This document shows positions 8,344 through 16,335 of a DNA stretch of 64,000 nucleotides, in pieces; the first letter of the stretch is position 1, and the number at the start of each line of letters is the position of its first letter. The stretch covers positions 1,925,501-1,989,500 of the forward strand of contig NZ_CP108581.1 of assembly GCF_036010665.1 (NCBI RefSeq). The letters run 5' to 3'. Origin of the DNA: Microbispora sp. NBC_01189 (GTDB taxonomy: Bacteria > Actinomycetota > Actinomycetes > Streptosporangiales > Streptosporangiaceae). A model generated the notes under the pieces. That model did no database searches, was not told where the DNA came from, and worked only from the letters and a program-made list of their open reading frames with translations. The translations under genes and the position numbers were made by a program.

Positions 8344-8487
8344 GGAGGGCCGGCGCTCATCCGGCGCTGGCCGCGCCGGCTCGCCGCGGCCCAGACGATC
8401 GCCGTCCTCGAAGAGGGCGGGCGGACCGTCGCGTTCGCCGACCTGCTCGGACCCGAGTTCGAGGCCGACCCGGCCGAGATGTTCTGA
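8344..8487 (+). pseudogene. Possible gene tail with no start codon
   Basis: A 47-codon open stretch ends in ...FADLLGPEFEADPAEMF and a TGA. It has strong GC third-position bias and sensible amino-acid composition but no upstream ATG/GTG in frame; a stop precedes it at 8341. It may be the remnant of a gene whose front was lost. I cannot assign a family. The stretch from 8488 to 8795 shows nothing else convincing. Confidence 0.25.
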
Positions 8488-8795
8488 CCTGATCGTTTTC
8501 ATCCATCTGCCCGAGGTTACCTACAGGCCGCGTACGCAGTGCTACCGTCTGTATGCACCGCGTTGGGGTTGTGGCCCGAGCCGGAACCCGTACGCGTCGA
8601 AGGATCGCAACACCTCTTGGCCGCAATGGCCGTGGAGGAGCCCGGCACCGAGGTCGTCGCGACCCGGGTCGCCGGCCGGGCGGTCGGCCCCCGTGCACGG
8701 TGGGCGGCGCCGCTCCGCCGGAGACCTGGGCCGCTTCCGAGCGCCCAGAGCCGGTCACCTCCTGCGGCCGGGCCGTCACCCCCTGTAGGAGCGAA

Positions 8796-10157
8796 ATGAT
8801 CCGGCCCCAGTCCACCCACCTGAGACCCGCTCTGGCGCTCGCGGCGAGCGCTCTGCTGACCGGGGCGGCCCTCACCGGCTGCTCCGGCGGCGACGACGCC
8901 GTGAAGGACGATCCGGCCTGGCACAACACGCAGGTGAACGCGGTCAGCCGGGCCACCACGGGAGGCGGCGTCGCCGCCACCACCTCCATGCGGCCCGACG
9001 GCACGCTGGAGACCGTCGCCCTCGACCTCACCACCGGCCGCCGCCTGTGGACGCATCCGGCGACGATGGCCGGACGCCTGCCGGGGATGGGGGTGCAGGC
9101 CCCCGCCACCGTCGAGACCGGCGTCGGCCAGTCCGTGGTGGTCGCGCTCGACCCCGCCGTCGGGAAGAACGTCACCCTCGTCGCCCGGGACGGGCGCACC
9201 GGGCAGCAGAAGTGGACCCGGCCGATGCGGTCCACCTTCGGCCCGCAGCGCTGCGGGCCGTACGTCTGCGTTTCGGAGGACACCGAGCTCGCCACCGCCC
9301 GCGTCGTGGTGCTGAACCCCCGCGACGGCGCGGTGATGTGGCGCCTGCCCGGCATCGCCGAGGTCGAGTGGTCCGACCCGGCCAGGGTCGTGCTGCTCAG
9401 GATGGCCTCGCATCCGGTGCTGGAGGCGCGCACGCTGAAGGACGGCAAGGCCGTCTGGCAGTTGCCGATCGAGGAGGCCCTCGGCCCCGGCGTCGACCTG
9501 AGCGGAGGCTGGGCCTTCGGCGCGACCGGCGACAAGATCGTCGGGTACGTCGCGCCGTACACCAGCCCCCAGACCAAGCGGACCTCGGCGTTCGGCCTGT
9601 TCTCGGCGCGTCTCACGGACGGGGCCGTCGACTGGATGCGGCCGTCCGTCGTCCGCGTCTACCCCAGCGGCAACCCCGCGTACGCGCCGATCGTCCGGCC
9701 GGTGGACGAGCAGGGCCAGTATGGCGGGTTCGCCCGGCTCGACGCCGAGAGCGGGCGGGTCCTGGGGCAGATCACCCCCGCCCAGGTGCCGGGGTCGGGC
9801 TGGTGGCTGGCCTTCCCCCGCGACATGGACCGGCTCGGCTTCCTCAAGCGCGACGCCCCCGGCTCGGTCTTCGACCTCGGCACCGGAGAGCCGACCCCCG
9901 TGAGCGGCGCGAGCGGGTGGTCGTTCTGCGTCACCGACCCCAAGCCGCTGCCGCTGCGCGGCGTGATCCCCGGGTTCTACTCGATCGCGGCGTTGTGCGA
10001 GTTCGACCTCGCCACGGGCAAGCGCAGGAGCTCCTCCGCCGCGCCGCCCTCCTGGTTCACCGGCAGCCAGAACGGCTGGCGCCTCTGGCGTGACGAGAAG
10101 GGCGGCCTGCACGCCGTCAACGACCACACCGCCACCGCCCCCGGCATGTACGGGTAG
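8796..10157 (+). CDS. Secreted lipoprotein with PQQ-type beta-propeller
   Basis: A 453-aa protein. The N-terminus is a lipoprotein signal peptide: a hydrophobic run ends in LTGCSGG, so Cys about 28 would be acylated. The rest is a propeller of repeats with the PQQ-like pattern of a value, then a Gly-Lys/Arg-x-x-W turn (DLTTGRRLWTH, DGRTGQQKWTR, RDGAVMWRL, KDGKAVWQL, TDGAVDWMR, AESGRVLGQ). Such proteins are usually extracytoplasmic binding or scaffold proteins, and no PQQ enzyme residues are evident. ATG start after TAGGAG. Monocistronic as far as seen; the downstream thiolase has its own RBS. Confidence 0.8.
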   Translation: MIRPQSTHLRPALALAASALLTGAALTGCSGGDDAVKDDPAWHNTQVNAVSRATTGGGVAATTSMRPDGTLETVALDLTTGRRLWTHPATMAGRLPGMGVQAPATVETGVGQSVVVALDPAVGKNVTLVARDGRTGQQKWTRPMRSTFGPQRCGPYVCVSEDTELATARVVVLNPRDGAVMWRLPGIAEVEWSDPARVVLLRMASHPVLEARTLKDGKAVWQLPIEEALGPGVDLSGGWAFGATGDKIVGYVAPYTSPQTKRTSAFGLFSARLTDGAVDWMRPSVVRVYPSGNPAYAPIVRPVDEQGQYGGFARLDAESGRVLGQITPAQVPGSGWWLAFPRDMDRLGFLKRDAPGSVFDLGTGEPTPVSGASGWSFCVTDPKPLPLRGVIPGFYSIAALCEFDLATGKRRSSSAAPPSWFTGSQNGWRLWRDEKGGLHAVNDHTATAPGMYG

Positions 10158-10198
10158 GGCGGAAGGTACGGGTAAGGCGGCAGGTACGGGCAGGCGGG
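10147..10198. repeat. Three imperfect direct repeats after the lipoprotein gene
   Basis: GTACGGGTAGGGCGGAAG and two diverged copies run from the last codons of the lipoprotein gene into the gap before the thiolase. They look like slippage repeats with no evident function. Confidence 0.5.
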
Positions 10199-10283
10199 GC
10201 GTGGCGGGTTCCGTACCGGGGGGTAACCTCCCGGAAGGAGGCCCCGCGAGGTGGAGGGGCACGAGTTCAGGCAGGAGAGTCAC

Positions 10284-11501
10284 ATGCCCGAGGCAGTCAT
10301 CGTGGCGACCGCGCGGTCGCCGATCGGCCGCGCCTTCAAGGGGTCACTCAAGGACATCCGCCCCGACGACCTGACCGTGCGGATGGTCCGCGCCGCGCTG
10401 GCGAAGGTGCCGCAGCTCGACCCGGCCGACATCGACGACCTCATGCTGGGCTGCGGCCTCCCGGGCGGCGAGCAGGGCCACAACCTGGGCCGGGTCGTGT
10501 CGGTGCTGCTCGGCCTGGACAACGTGCCCGGCACCACCGTGACCCGCTACTGCTCGTCCTCACTCCAGACGACCCGGATGGCCTTCCACGCCATCCGGGC
10601 GGGCGAGGGCGACGTGTTCGTCTCGGCGGGCGTCGAGACCGTCTCCCGCTTCGGGAACGGCAGCTCGGACCTGCCCGACGCGCAGAATCCGCTGTTCGAG
10701 GATGCCAAGGCCCGGACGGAGGAGACCGCGAAGGGTGGTGGCCCGGTGTGGCACGACCCGCGCGAGGACGGCGCGCTGCCCGACGTCTACATCGCCATGG
10801 GACAGACCGCCGAGAACGTGGCCGCCCTGAAGGGCGTCTCGCGGCGCGAGCAGGACGAGTTCGGCGTGCGCTCGCAGAACCTCGCGGAGAAGGCCGTCGC
10901 CGACGGCTTCTGGGAGACCGACATCACCCCGGTCACGCTGCCCGACGGCACCGTGGTGAGCAGGGACGACGGCCCCAGGGCCGGCACGACGTACGAGGCG
11001 GTCGCGCGGCTCAAGCCGGTCTTCCGGCCGGACGGCACGGTGACGGCCGGCAACTGCTGCCCGCTGAACGACGGCGCCGCCGCGGTGATCGTCATGAGCG
11101 ACGTGAAGGCGGCCCAGCTGGGCATCACGCCGCTCGCCCGGATCGTGTCCACGGCCGTCACGGGCCTGTCCCCCGAGATCATGGGCCTCGGCCCGGTGGA
11201 GGCGTCGCGCCAGGCCCTCACCCGGGCCGGCATGTCGATCGACGACGTCGACCTGGTCGAGATCAACGAGGCGTTCGCCGCCCAGGTGATCCCCTCCTAC
11301 CGCGAACTCGGCATCGACGTCGACCGGCTCAACGTCAACGGCGGGGCCATCGCGGTGGGCCACCCGTTCGGCATGACCGGCGCCCGCATCACCTCCACGC
11401 TGGTCAACAGCCTGCGGTTCCACGACAGGTCGATCGGCCTGGAGACCATGTGCGTCGGCGGCGGCCAGGGCATGGCGATGGTGCTGGAGCGGCTGTCCTG
11501 A
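10284..11501 (+). CDS. Acetyl-CoA C-acyltransferase (thiolase)
   Basis: A 405-aa thiolase. The nucleophilic cysteine is in VTRYCSSSLQ (about residue 90), the His of NVNGGAIAVGHPFGMTGAR binds and activates substrate, and MCVGGGQGMAM carries the second catalytic cysteine. NEAFAAQ is also present. It should cleave 3-ketoacyl-CoA in beta-oxidation or make acetoacetyl-CoA. No fadB-like partner is adjacent. The ATG at 10284 follows AGGAGAG; an in-frame GTG 33 bases earlier is less likely. Confidence 0.92.
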   Translation: MPEAVIVATARSPIGRAFKGSLKDIRPDDLTVRMVRAALAKVPQLDPADIDDLMLGCGLPGGEQGHNLGRVVSVLLGLDNVPGTTVTRYCSSSLQTTRMAFHAIRAGEGDVFVSAGVETVSRFGNGSSDLPDAQNPLFEDAKARTEETAKGGGPVWHDPREDGALPDVYIAMGQTAENVAALKGVSRREQDEFGVRSQNLAEKAVADGFWETDITPVTLPDGTVVSRDDGPRAGTTYEAVARLKPVFRPDGTVTAGNCCPLNDGAAAVIVMSDVKAAQLGITPLARIVSTAVTGLSPEIMGLGPVEASRQALTRAGMSIDDVDLVEINEAFAAQVIPSYRELGIDVDRLNVNGGAIAVGHPFGMTGARITSTLVNSLRFHDRSIGLETMCVGGGQGMAMVLERLS

Positions 11502-11508
11502 GCCTGAC

Positions 11509-11535
11509 CCCGCGCCGGGTCCGGCCCGGCGCGGG
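11509..11535. terminator. 11-bp hairpin between convergent genes
   Basis: Perfect arms CCCGCGCCGGG and CCCGGCGCGGG with a five-base loop, placed between the convergent thiolase and PPOX genes. There is no long T-run, so it would act as a GC-rich actinobacterial type terminator for either strand. Confidence 0.6.
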
Positions 11536-11552
11536 CTGCCACATCGGGATGG

Positions 11553-11963
11553 TCAGCCGTGGTGGTCGGGGCCGGCGCGGGTGGGCTCGATGCGGATGAC
11601 CACGCGCTTGTCCCGGACCATCGCCGCACGGTAGTCGTCCCAATCCGGGTGCTCGCCGCTGATGTCGCGGTAGTACCGGACCAGCGACTCCATCGCCTCG
11701 GGCAGCGGGACGACCTCCGCCGTGCCCTCGATCTGGACCCACGCCCCGAAGAAGGCGTCGGTCGTGACGGTCAGCACGACCTGCGGGTTGTTGCGGAGAT
11801 TGCGGGTCTTCACGGCGGTTTCACGGCTGCTGACCACGATGTGGCCGTCCTCGTCGCAGCCGACGGTGACCGGAGAGGTCTGGGGGCGTCCGTCCGGATG
11901 CCAGGTGAGCATGACCGCTCGGTGGTTGTTCCTGACGAACTCACGCGCCTTGTCGAGATCCAT
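11553..11963 (-). CDS. PPOX-class F420/flavin-dependent protein
   Basis: A 136-aa split-barrel protein of the pyridoxamine-phosphate-oxidase-like superfamily. HPDGRPQTSPVTV and SSRETAVKTRNLRNNPQVVLTV match the strand order and the K-x-x-N-L-x-x-x-P phosphate/cofactor region of the F420-binding groups. These proteins reduce or bind flavin or F420; the substrate is unknown. ATG at 11963 chosen because the family starts at this MDLDKAREF block. No good Shine-Dalgarno site is upstream, so it may be leaderless. Confidence 0.8.
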   Translation of the reverse strand: MDLDKAREFVRNNHRAVMLTWHPDGRPQTSPVTVGCDEDGHIVVSSRETAVKTRNLRNNPQVVLTVTTDAFFGAWVQIEGTAEVVPLPEAMESLVRYYRDISGEHPDWDDYRAAMVRDKRVVIRIEPTRAGPDHHG

Positions 11964-12021
11964 AAGACAATGATGCGCCCGCACCTGTCCGGCGCGGGCG
12001 CGTTCCTGCTCGTGCTCGCCT

Positions 12022-12240
12022 CTAGAAGCGACGGCGCCGCTCGTGCTCGCGGACGATCGCGGCGGCGTAGCCGTGGCTCAGCCCGTGCTCGTCGGCGAGC
12101 CAGTTGGCCCGCTCCTCACAGCGCAGGAACGACGGACCGTTGTCGATTGCTTCGAACCACTCGGGGAGTTCACGCCCGGTTATGGACGGGACGCGGGCGA
12201 TCAGCTTGGTCTGGGTCTCCGGTGAGTGGTTCAACGACAT
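12022..12240 (-). CDS. DUF4287-type small protein
   Basis: A 72-aa soluble protein with the layout of DUF4287: a T-G-R-x-L-P-E-W-F segment, then a block with RANWLADEHGLSHGYAAAIVREHE. Function unknown. The ATG at 12240 follows GGAGG with five bases between, which decides it against an upstream in-frame ATG. It stands alone on the minus strand, with the BAX-inhibitor-like gene upstream and separated by a terminator. Confidence 0.75.
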   Translation of the reverse strand: MSLNHSPETQTKLIARVPSITGRELPEWFEAIDNGPSFLRCEERANWLADEHGLSHGYAAAIVREHERRRRF

Positions 12241-12294
12241 GGGCACCTCCACGGAAAAGGCTGCTTTGTGTCACAGTGCATCACCGGTCCGCGC

Positions 12295-12326
12295 TTGACA
12301 AGCCCCCAACGGCATCGTTTTGTTAC
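12295..12326 (+). promoter_or_regulatory. Possible orphan promoter
   Basis: A consensus TTGACA -35 hexamer at 12295-12300 is followed about 17 bases later by TTTTGTTAC, a poor -10. It points toward the terminator of the neighbouring minus-strand gene, where no gene is visible. It may be chance or may drive an antisense RNA. Confidence 0.2.
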
Positions 12327-12375
12327 AGGATGTTGATCCAAACTTACAGAACGGATCACCAAATCCTGCTATAGC

Positions 12376-12410
12376 ACCAAAAAGAAGCGCCGCCCCCGGA
12401 GGAGCGGCGC
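12376..12410 (-). terminator. Rho-independent terminator of the BAX-inhibitor-like gene
   Basis: On the minus strand GCGCCGC pairs with GCGGCGC (7 bp, 10-base loop) and is followed by TTCTTTTTGG. It lies about 60 bases after the stop codon at 12472. Confidence 0.8.
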
Positions 12411-12471
12411 CCTGCTCACGCGGCGACTGGAAGGTGCCCGGTGGACCTTCGGCAGGCCCGGCGGGCACCCG

Positions 12472-13257
12472 CTAGTCGTTGTTCGTGAAGTAGCTGATGA
12501 ACCGGAGGATCTCCAGGTAGAGCCAGACGAGGCTCAGCGTCAAGCCGAACGCCATCAGCCACGAGTAGCGCTCCGGCACGCCGGCACGCACCCCCTGCTC
12601 GATCTCGCTGAAGTCGAGCAGCAGGAAGAAGCAGCCCAGCAGGATCATGCCGATGCTGAAGATCCAGCCGATCGGGCTGTCGGTGCGCAGGCCCAGGCCG
12701 CCGCCGACGAAGATGCTCGCGATCCAGTTGATCAGCATGAGGCCGATCGCCCCGAACGCGGCGGCGACCACGAACTTGGCGAACTTCGGCGTCGGCCGGA
12801 AGATCTTCAGTGCGTACACCGCGAGCGTGCCGCCGAAGGCGACCATCGTGCCGAGCACGGCCTGCAGGACGATGCCGTTGTACACCGTCTCGTACATGTG
12901 GCTCAGCACGCCGATGGCGATGCCGTAGCAGAGGGAGTAGCCGAGGATCAGCGCCGGGTTGGTGCTCTGCTTGAACGACACGATGAGCCCGAGGATCAGG
13001 CCCACGATCATCGCGGGGGCGGCGAGCCCCCAGCCGACGTTGAAATACCACGCCAGGGCGGCCGAGACGACGAGCGTGCCGAGCGTCATGAAGCCGCGCA
13101 TGACGACGTCGTCCATCGTCATGGCGCGCTCAGCCGTTGGAGCGTAGGAGGGGGCGGCGTACATGTCGTTCAGTTCACGCGCGCTGGGCGTCGGGCCGGT
13201 CCACGTCTGCTGACCAGCCGGACCGCGCCGACTGAATATGGGGTTCTTGCTCTCCAT
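12472..13257 (-). CDS. BAX inhibitor-1/YccA-like integral membrane protein
   Basis: A 261-aa protein with a polar N-terminus of about 55 residues and seven hydrophobic segments, ending in the acidic FTNND. The topology and sequence feel fit the bacterial Bax-inhibitor-1 (TMBIM) family, probably the actinobacterial subgroup; members are proposed pH-sensitive calcium-leak channels, and the role in bacteria is uncertain. ATG at 13257 follows GGAGGAAG. Terminator downstream at 12376-12410. Confidence 0.82.
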   Translation of the reverse strand: MESKNPIFSRRGPAGQQTWTGPTPSARELNDMYAAPSYAPTAERAMTMDDVVMRGFMTLGTLVVSAALAWYFNVGWGLAAPAMIVGLILGLIVSFKQSTNPALILGYSLCYGIAIGVLSHMYETVYNGIVLQAVLGTMVAFGGTLAVYALKIFRPTPKFAKFVVAAAFGAIGLMLINWIASIFVGGGLGLRTDSPIGWIFSIGMILLGCFFLLLDFSEIEQGVRAGVPERYSWLMAFGLTLSLVWLYLEILRFISYFTNND

Positions 13258-13415
13258 CCGCTTCCTCCAGGACGCGACTTGCCGATCAGCCGCTGGGGCG
13301 GCCAGTGGGGACATGCCCGGGGGGCGGTGTTCCTCGAGCTCATCACACATGGAACGCCACCCCGCCACAATGGCAACGTTCGGCCCTCCGGCCGGGTTCC
13401 CGCCACCTGGTAGGG

Positions 13416-13435
13416 AAAAAAGCCGGGACTCCCGG
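13416..13435 (-). terminator. Terminator after the asparaginase remnant
   Basis: Perfect palindrome CCGGGACTCCCGG followed on the minus strand by a run of six T. It would end transcription of the decayed asparaginase gene. Confidence 0.7.
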
Positions 13436-13451
13436 TGCAGTCAGAGCCGGG

Positions 13452-14068
13452 CTAACCAGTCCCGTACGGCCTGCCGCCCGCGCCGAGCGCCGCCATCAGG
13501 GCGTACCGCGCCTTGACCGGAGCGAGCCCGCGGACGCCGATCGCGCCGACGGCCGTGAGAAGCACGGGGTCCATCTCGGGGTAGGTCTTGATCAATGCCA
13601 CGTTCGTCTCCGGCTCCCCCTCCGGCTCCGAGGGCCGGGGCGGCGGCGCCGCGAACATCTCGGCCCCGCCGTCCGCGACCCGGCCGAGCACCGGCGCGGG
13701 AGCGGAGGAAAGAGCCGTCACGGCCGTCGCGTCCGCCATGGTCACCCATCGGGCCGCGTGCAGCTCGTCGCCCGCGCACACCACAGCGCCCACTCCTCGC
13801 AGAGCGGGGTCGGCCGCCGCGACCAGGGACGATGCGAGGTTGCACGGCCCGTCACCCGACAACGCGTCGAGCGGCCGTACGGCCCCGGTGAACACGATGC
13901 CGCCCCGGTGCGCGGCCGGGCCCGCGAGGAGGTCGGTGGGGAAGGCCGTCTCCTCGACGGTGTCCAGGCCGTGGGTGACGACCACGCCGTCGCCAGGCCC
14001 GGCCGCGAGGTCCGCCGGGCGTACGCCATGACGTCGCCCGTGGCGACGAGCAGCACCCGTGCGGTCAC
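13452..14068 (-). pseudogene. Decayed L-asparaginase
   Basis: The GTG start overlaps the stop of the upstream gene (GTGA). The first 14 codons give the family opening VTARVLLVATGDV, where an active enzyme has ATGGT. The frame then breaks near 14010 and resumes at DGVVVTHGLDTVEETAF, so some 60 residues are missing. A second block is missing between GVRGL and PVKARYALMAAL. The active-site threonines and lysine are gone: TGGT is lost, HGTDT reads HGLDT, and the ARGATK region reads ARWVTM. About 200 codons remain of about 320. It cannot encode a working asparaginase. Confidence 0.8.
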
Positions 14069-14434
14069 GGCGCCTCGTCCTCGGCCGGTGCGGCGACGCC
14101 GGTGTGCCGCTCCAGACGCTCGACGCGTTCGAGGAGCGGCGCGATCTCCCGGCGGACCATGGCCGCCACCATCTGGACGGCCTCCCGGATCTGCGCCGCG
14201 CCGCCCTGTGGTGCCGCACCGACTTGTCCGGTGCCGCCCTGTGCCGCACCACCCTGGGCGGAACCGGTGGCTTCCTGGCCCTGTGCCCGCAGGTGGACGT
14301 AGCCGGCGAGCGCCGCGACGACCGTACGGCGGGTGAGCCGGGGCTCGGCCCCCCGCGCCCGCAGCACCTCTCCGGGCGCGATCGGCGCAAGGGACCGTAA
14401 ACGTCACCGTGAATCTTTCCGCAGCTTCCGTCAT
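14065..14434 (-). pseudogene. Small gene, apparently frameshifted, upstream of the asparaginase
   Basis: An ATG at 14434 opens MTEAAERFTVTFT, while the downstream part (...GEVLRARGAEPRLTRRTVVAALAG...) lies in another frame that has no good start. A single indel near 14390 would join them into a protein of about 120 aa, ending in a probable coiled coil VRREIAPLLERVERLER. The middle is a Gly/Gln/Ala-rich linker. No family recognised. The start sits directly after a TTGATT-17-TACCGT promoter-like pair, so the message may be leaderless. The stop overlaps the asparaginase GTG. Confidence 0.45.
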
Positions 14435-14450
14435 GCCGACGGTAGCTGGC

Positions 14451-14482
14451 TTCAATGATGAAATCAACCTTGAAATTCAAGC
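14451..14482. promoter_or_regulatory. Divergent promoter/operator, copy 1 of a shared element
   Basis: The first 26 bases match the element at 18551-18576 at 23 positions, including the 13-mer TCAACCTTGAAAT. A perfect palindrome CTTGAAATTCAAG lies at 14469-14481. It overlaps a minus-strand -35 (TTGATT) and a plus-strand -35 (TTGAAA at 14470), the latter 17 bases before TATGTT at 14493. Confidence 0.6.
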
Positions 14483-14505
14483 TTCGGCTGTCTATGTTCA
14501 GAGCT

Positions 14506-14592
14506 ATGAGCAGATTGGCTGGCAAAGTGGCAGTCATCACCGGTGGCTCGGCGGGACTCGGACTCGCCACCACGCGGCGATTCGTGTTCCGC
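14506..14592 (+). pseudogene. N-terminal stub of a short-chain dehydrogenase
   Basis: ATG at 14506 opens MSRLAGKVAVITGGSAGLG, the Rossmann TGxxxGxG motif of SDR enzymes. Similarity stops after about 29 codons, at TTRRFVF, so nearly the whole enzyme is gone. The promoter TTGAAA-17-TATGTT ends 8 bases before the ATG, pointing to an originally leaderless message. The following 280 bases (14593-14870) hold nothing I can identify. Confidence 0.7.
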
Positions 14593-14870
14593 GATAATCC
14601 TGGCCGCAAAAGCCATGAGCGTCAGCAGCGCGCCGGTGTAGCCGTCGCACACGGCGGCCGGACGCTTCCGGTCGGCCAAAGCTTCGTTTCGGTCGTCCTC
14701 TTCGCGGAATGATCCGGCCGACCCACCACCTGGAGGCGCTTCGCTGCAGATGACGTTTCCTCAGTCCGACGCCATCGCGGCTCTCGAACCATGACCACGA
14801 CCTGTCACACGTTCCCGGCCCGGACCACCGAGCATGTTCCCCAGGTCGCAGGTCCGGCGGCCCGCGCCTG

Positions 14871-15485
14871 TCACGGCCGAGGCGGGCGTGTCGGTGCGTA
14901 CGCGCCGAAGCGGCAGACGGAGAGAATGGGCCACGTAAGCATGGCCATCTCCGACGGTGTGTGCGTGCAGTCGCGCTGTAGCCAGTCGGTGGCCACTCCG
15001 ACGAGTGCGCCCGCGACGAATGCGGCGGGTACGTTATTTGGATCGTCGGTTGTGGGCGTGGTCTTGCCGGTCGATTTCTTCAGCGCGGCGGCCGTGGTGC
15101 GGCGCCGGATGTGGTTGATGACGCGGGCGCTTCCTTGCGGTCCGAGCAAGCTGCGGTACAGGCTGGCGTGCTCGGCGAGAGCGGTGAAGAAAGTCTTCAA
15201 TGACCCTATCGGGTCCCCCTTCTCGGGGTCACCACCAAGGACGGTCACCAAGTCGATCAGCTCGTCGATCATTCCCGTGCAGGCGGCCTCGGCCAGTTCG
15301 TGCACGTCTCGGTAGTGATCGTAAAAGGTCGAGCGGCTCACGCCCGCCCGCGCGGCGACGTCGGCAACGCTGATCTGCGACAGCTCCCGATCCTCGACTA
15401 GATGGATCAGCGCGCCCTGTAGGGCCGCATGGGTTCGCCGCACCCGTCGATCGCCCGAGGGAGGGCCGCCTTCCGTCGTGGTCAC
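14871..15485 (-). CDS. TetR-family repressor
   Basis: A 204-aa regulator. The N-terminal helix-turn-helix reads ISVADVAARAGVSRSTFYDHYRDVHEL (about residues 38-64); the C-terminal part is a TetR ligand domain of about 130 residues. GTG start. It is divergent from an F420 reductase-like gene, and two adjacent palindromes lie in the 74-base gap, so it probably represses both itself and that gene. The effector is unknown. Confidence 0.87.
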   Translation of the reverse strand: MTTTEGGPPSGDRRVRRTHAALQGALIHLVEDRELSQISVADVAARAGVSRSTFYDHYRDVHELAEAACTGMIDELIDLVTVLGGDPEKGDPIGSLKTFFTALAEHASLYRSLLGPQGSARVINHIRRRTTAAALKKSTGKTTPTTDDPNNVPAAFVAGALVGVATDWLQRDCTHTPSEMAMLTWPILSVCRFGAYAPTRPPRP

Positions 15486-15502
15486 AGCACCACTCTATCT
15501 TG

Positions 15503-15534
15503 CCTACATCTGTAGGTTAACCTACGCCTGTAGG
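15503..15534. promoter_or_regulatory. Tandem TetR operators
   Basis: CCTACATCTGTAGG (15503-15516, perfect dyad) and CCTACGCCTGTAGG (15521-15534, one pair off) are separated by TTAA, with an 18-base start-to-start distance. They fill the gap between the tetR GTG and the divergent oxidoreductase. Confidence 0.75.
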
Positions 15535-15559
15535 GAAACTTCGACTGGAGGAAGCTGCA

Positions 15560-16315
15560 ATGACCAAAACCCTCGGACTGATCGGGGCTGGCATGATCGG
15601 TGCCACGGTGGCCCGCCTGGCCGTTGCCGCCGGCCTGGACGTCGTCCTGAGCAACTCCCGCGGCCCTGACACCCTCGCCGACCTCGTTGCCGACCTGGGC
15701 GAGCACGCTCGTGCCGGCACCCCTGCCGACGCCGCGCGGGATGGTGACCTCGTGGTGGCCGCCATCCCGCTCAGCGGTTACCGTCTGCTTCCGGCGGCGG
15801 CTTTGGCCGGCAAGACCGTGATCGACACGTTGAACTACTATCCGCAACGGGACGGACACATTCCGGAACTGGACTCGAACGAGCTGACCTCGAGCCAACT
15901 GGTGCAGCAGCACCTGGCCGACTCTCTCGTGGTCAAGGCGTTCAACAACATCACCTACATCAGCCTCGGCGGCCGGGCGCGGCCCGCAGGCGATCCCGAC
16001 CGCAGCGCCCTTCCCATCGCCGGCGATGACACCGCTGCCAAGGCACAGGTGGCCGCACTGCTGGACACCCTGGGCTTCGACGCCGTGGACATCGGCTCCC
16101 TAGCTGACAGCTGGCGCAGCGAACCCAACGCCCCGGTCTATGTCCAGCCCTACTTCGACGGAGAGGCACCCAAGGACCTCGAGCCGGAGGACACCTTCCG
16201 CTGGCACCTCACCAATCCCGGCGTCCCCGTTCCCGCCGACCAGGTCAGGAAACTCACCGACACCGCCGTACGCGGCGCCGCCGGCGGATACATACCTGGA
16301 TTGAAGCCCGCATGA
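15560..16315 (+). CDS. NADPH-dependent F420 reductase-like oxidoreductase
   Basis: A 251-aa Rossmann protein. LGLIGAGMIGATVARLAVAAGLDVVLSNSRGP is the dinucleotide fold, with SNSRGP resembling NADP-binding groups. VKAFNNI and a C-terminal substrate cap follow, as in NADPH:F420 oxidoreductase (Fno/F420H2 reductase) relatives. Other members act on other small substrates, so the assignment is at family level. ATG after GGAGGAAG. Divergent from tetR with tandem operators between. It is intact; IS630-like DNA begins about 20 bases after the stop. Confidence 0.8.
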   Translation: MTKTLGLIGAGMIGATVARLAVAAGLDVVLSNSRGPDTLADLVADLGEHARAGTPADAARDGDLVVAAIPLSGYRLLPAAALAGKTVIDTLNYYPQRDGHIPELDSNELTSSQLVQQHLADSLVVKAFNNITYISLGGRARPAGDPDRSALPIAGDDTAAKAQVAALLDTLGFDAVDIGSLADSWRSEPNAPVYVQPYFDGEAPKDLEPEDTFRWHLTNPGVPVPADQVRKLTDTAVRGAAGGYIPGLKPA

Positions 16316-16335
16316 GCAACGGGTGGCTAATCAAC

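Noticed and set aside
8539-8799. A plus-strand ORF before the propeller lipoprotein
   Set aside because: It has no RBS or recognisable domain and overlaps the lipoprotein RBS and start.
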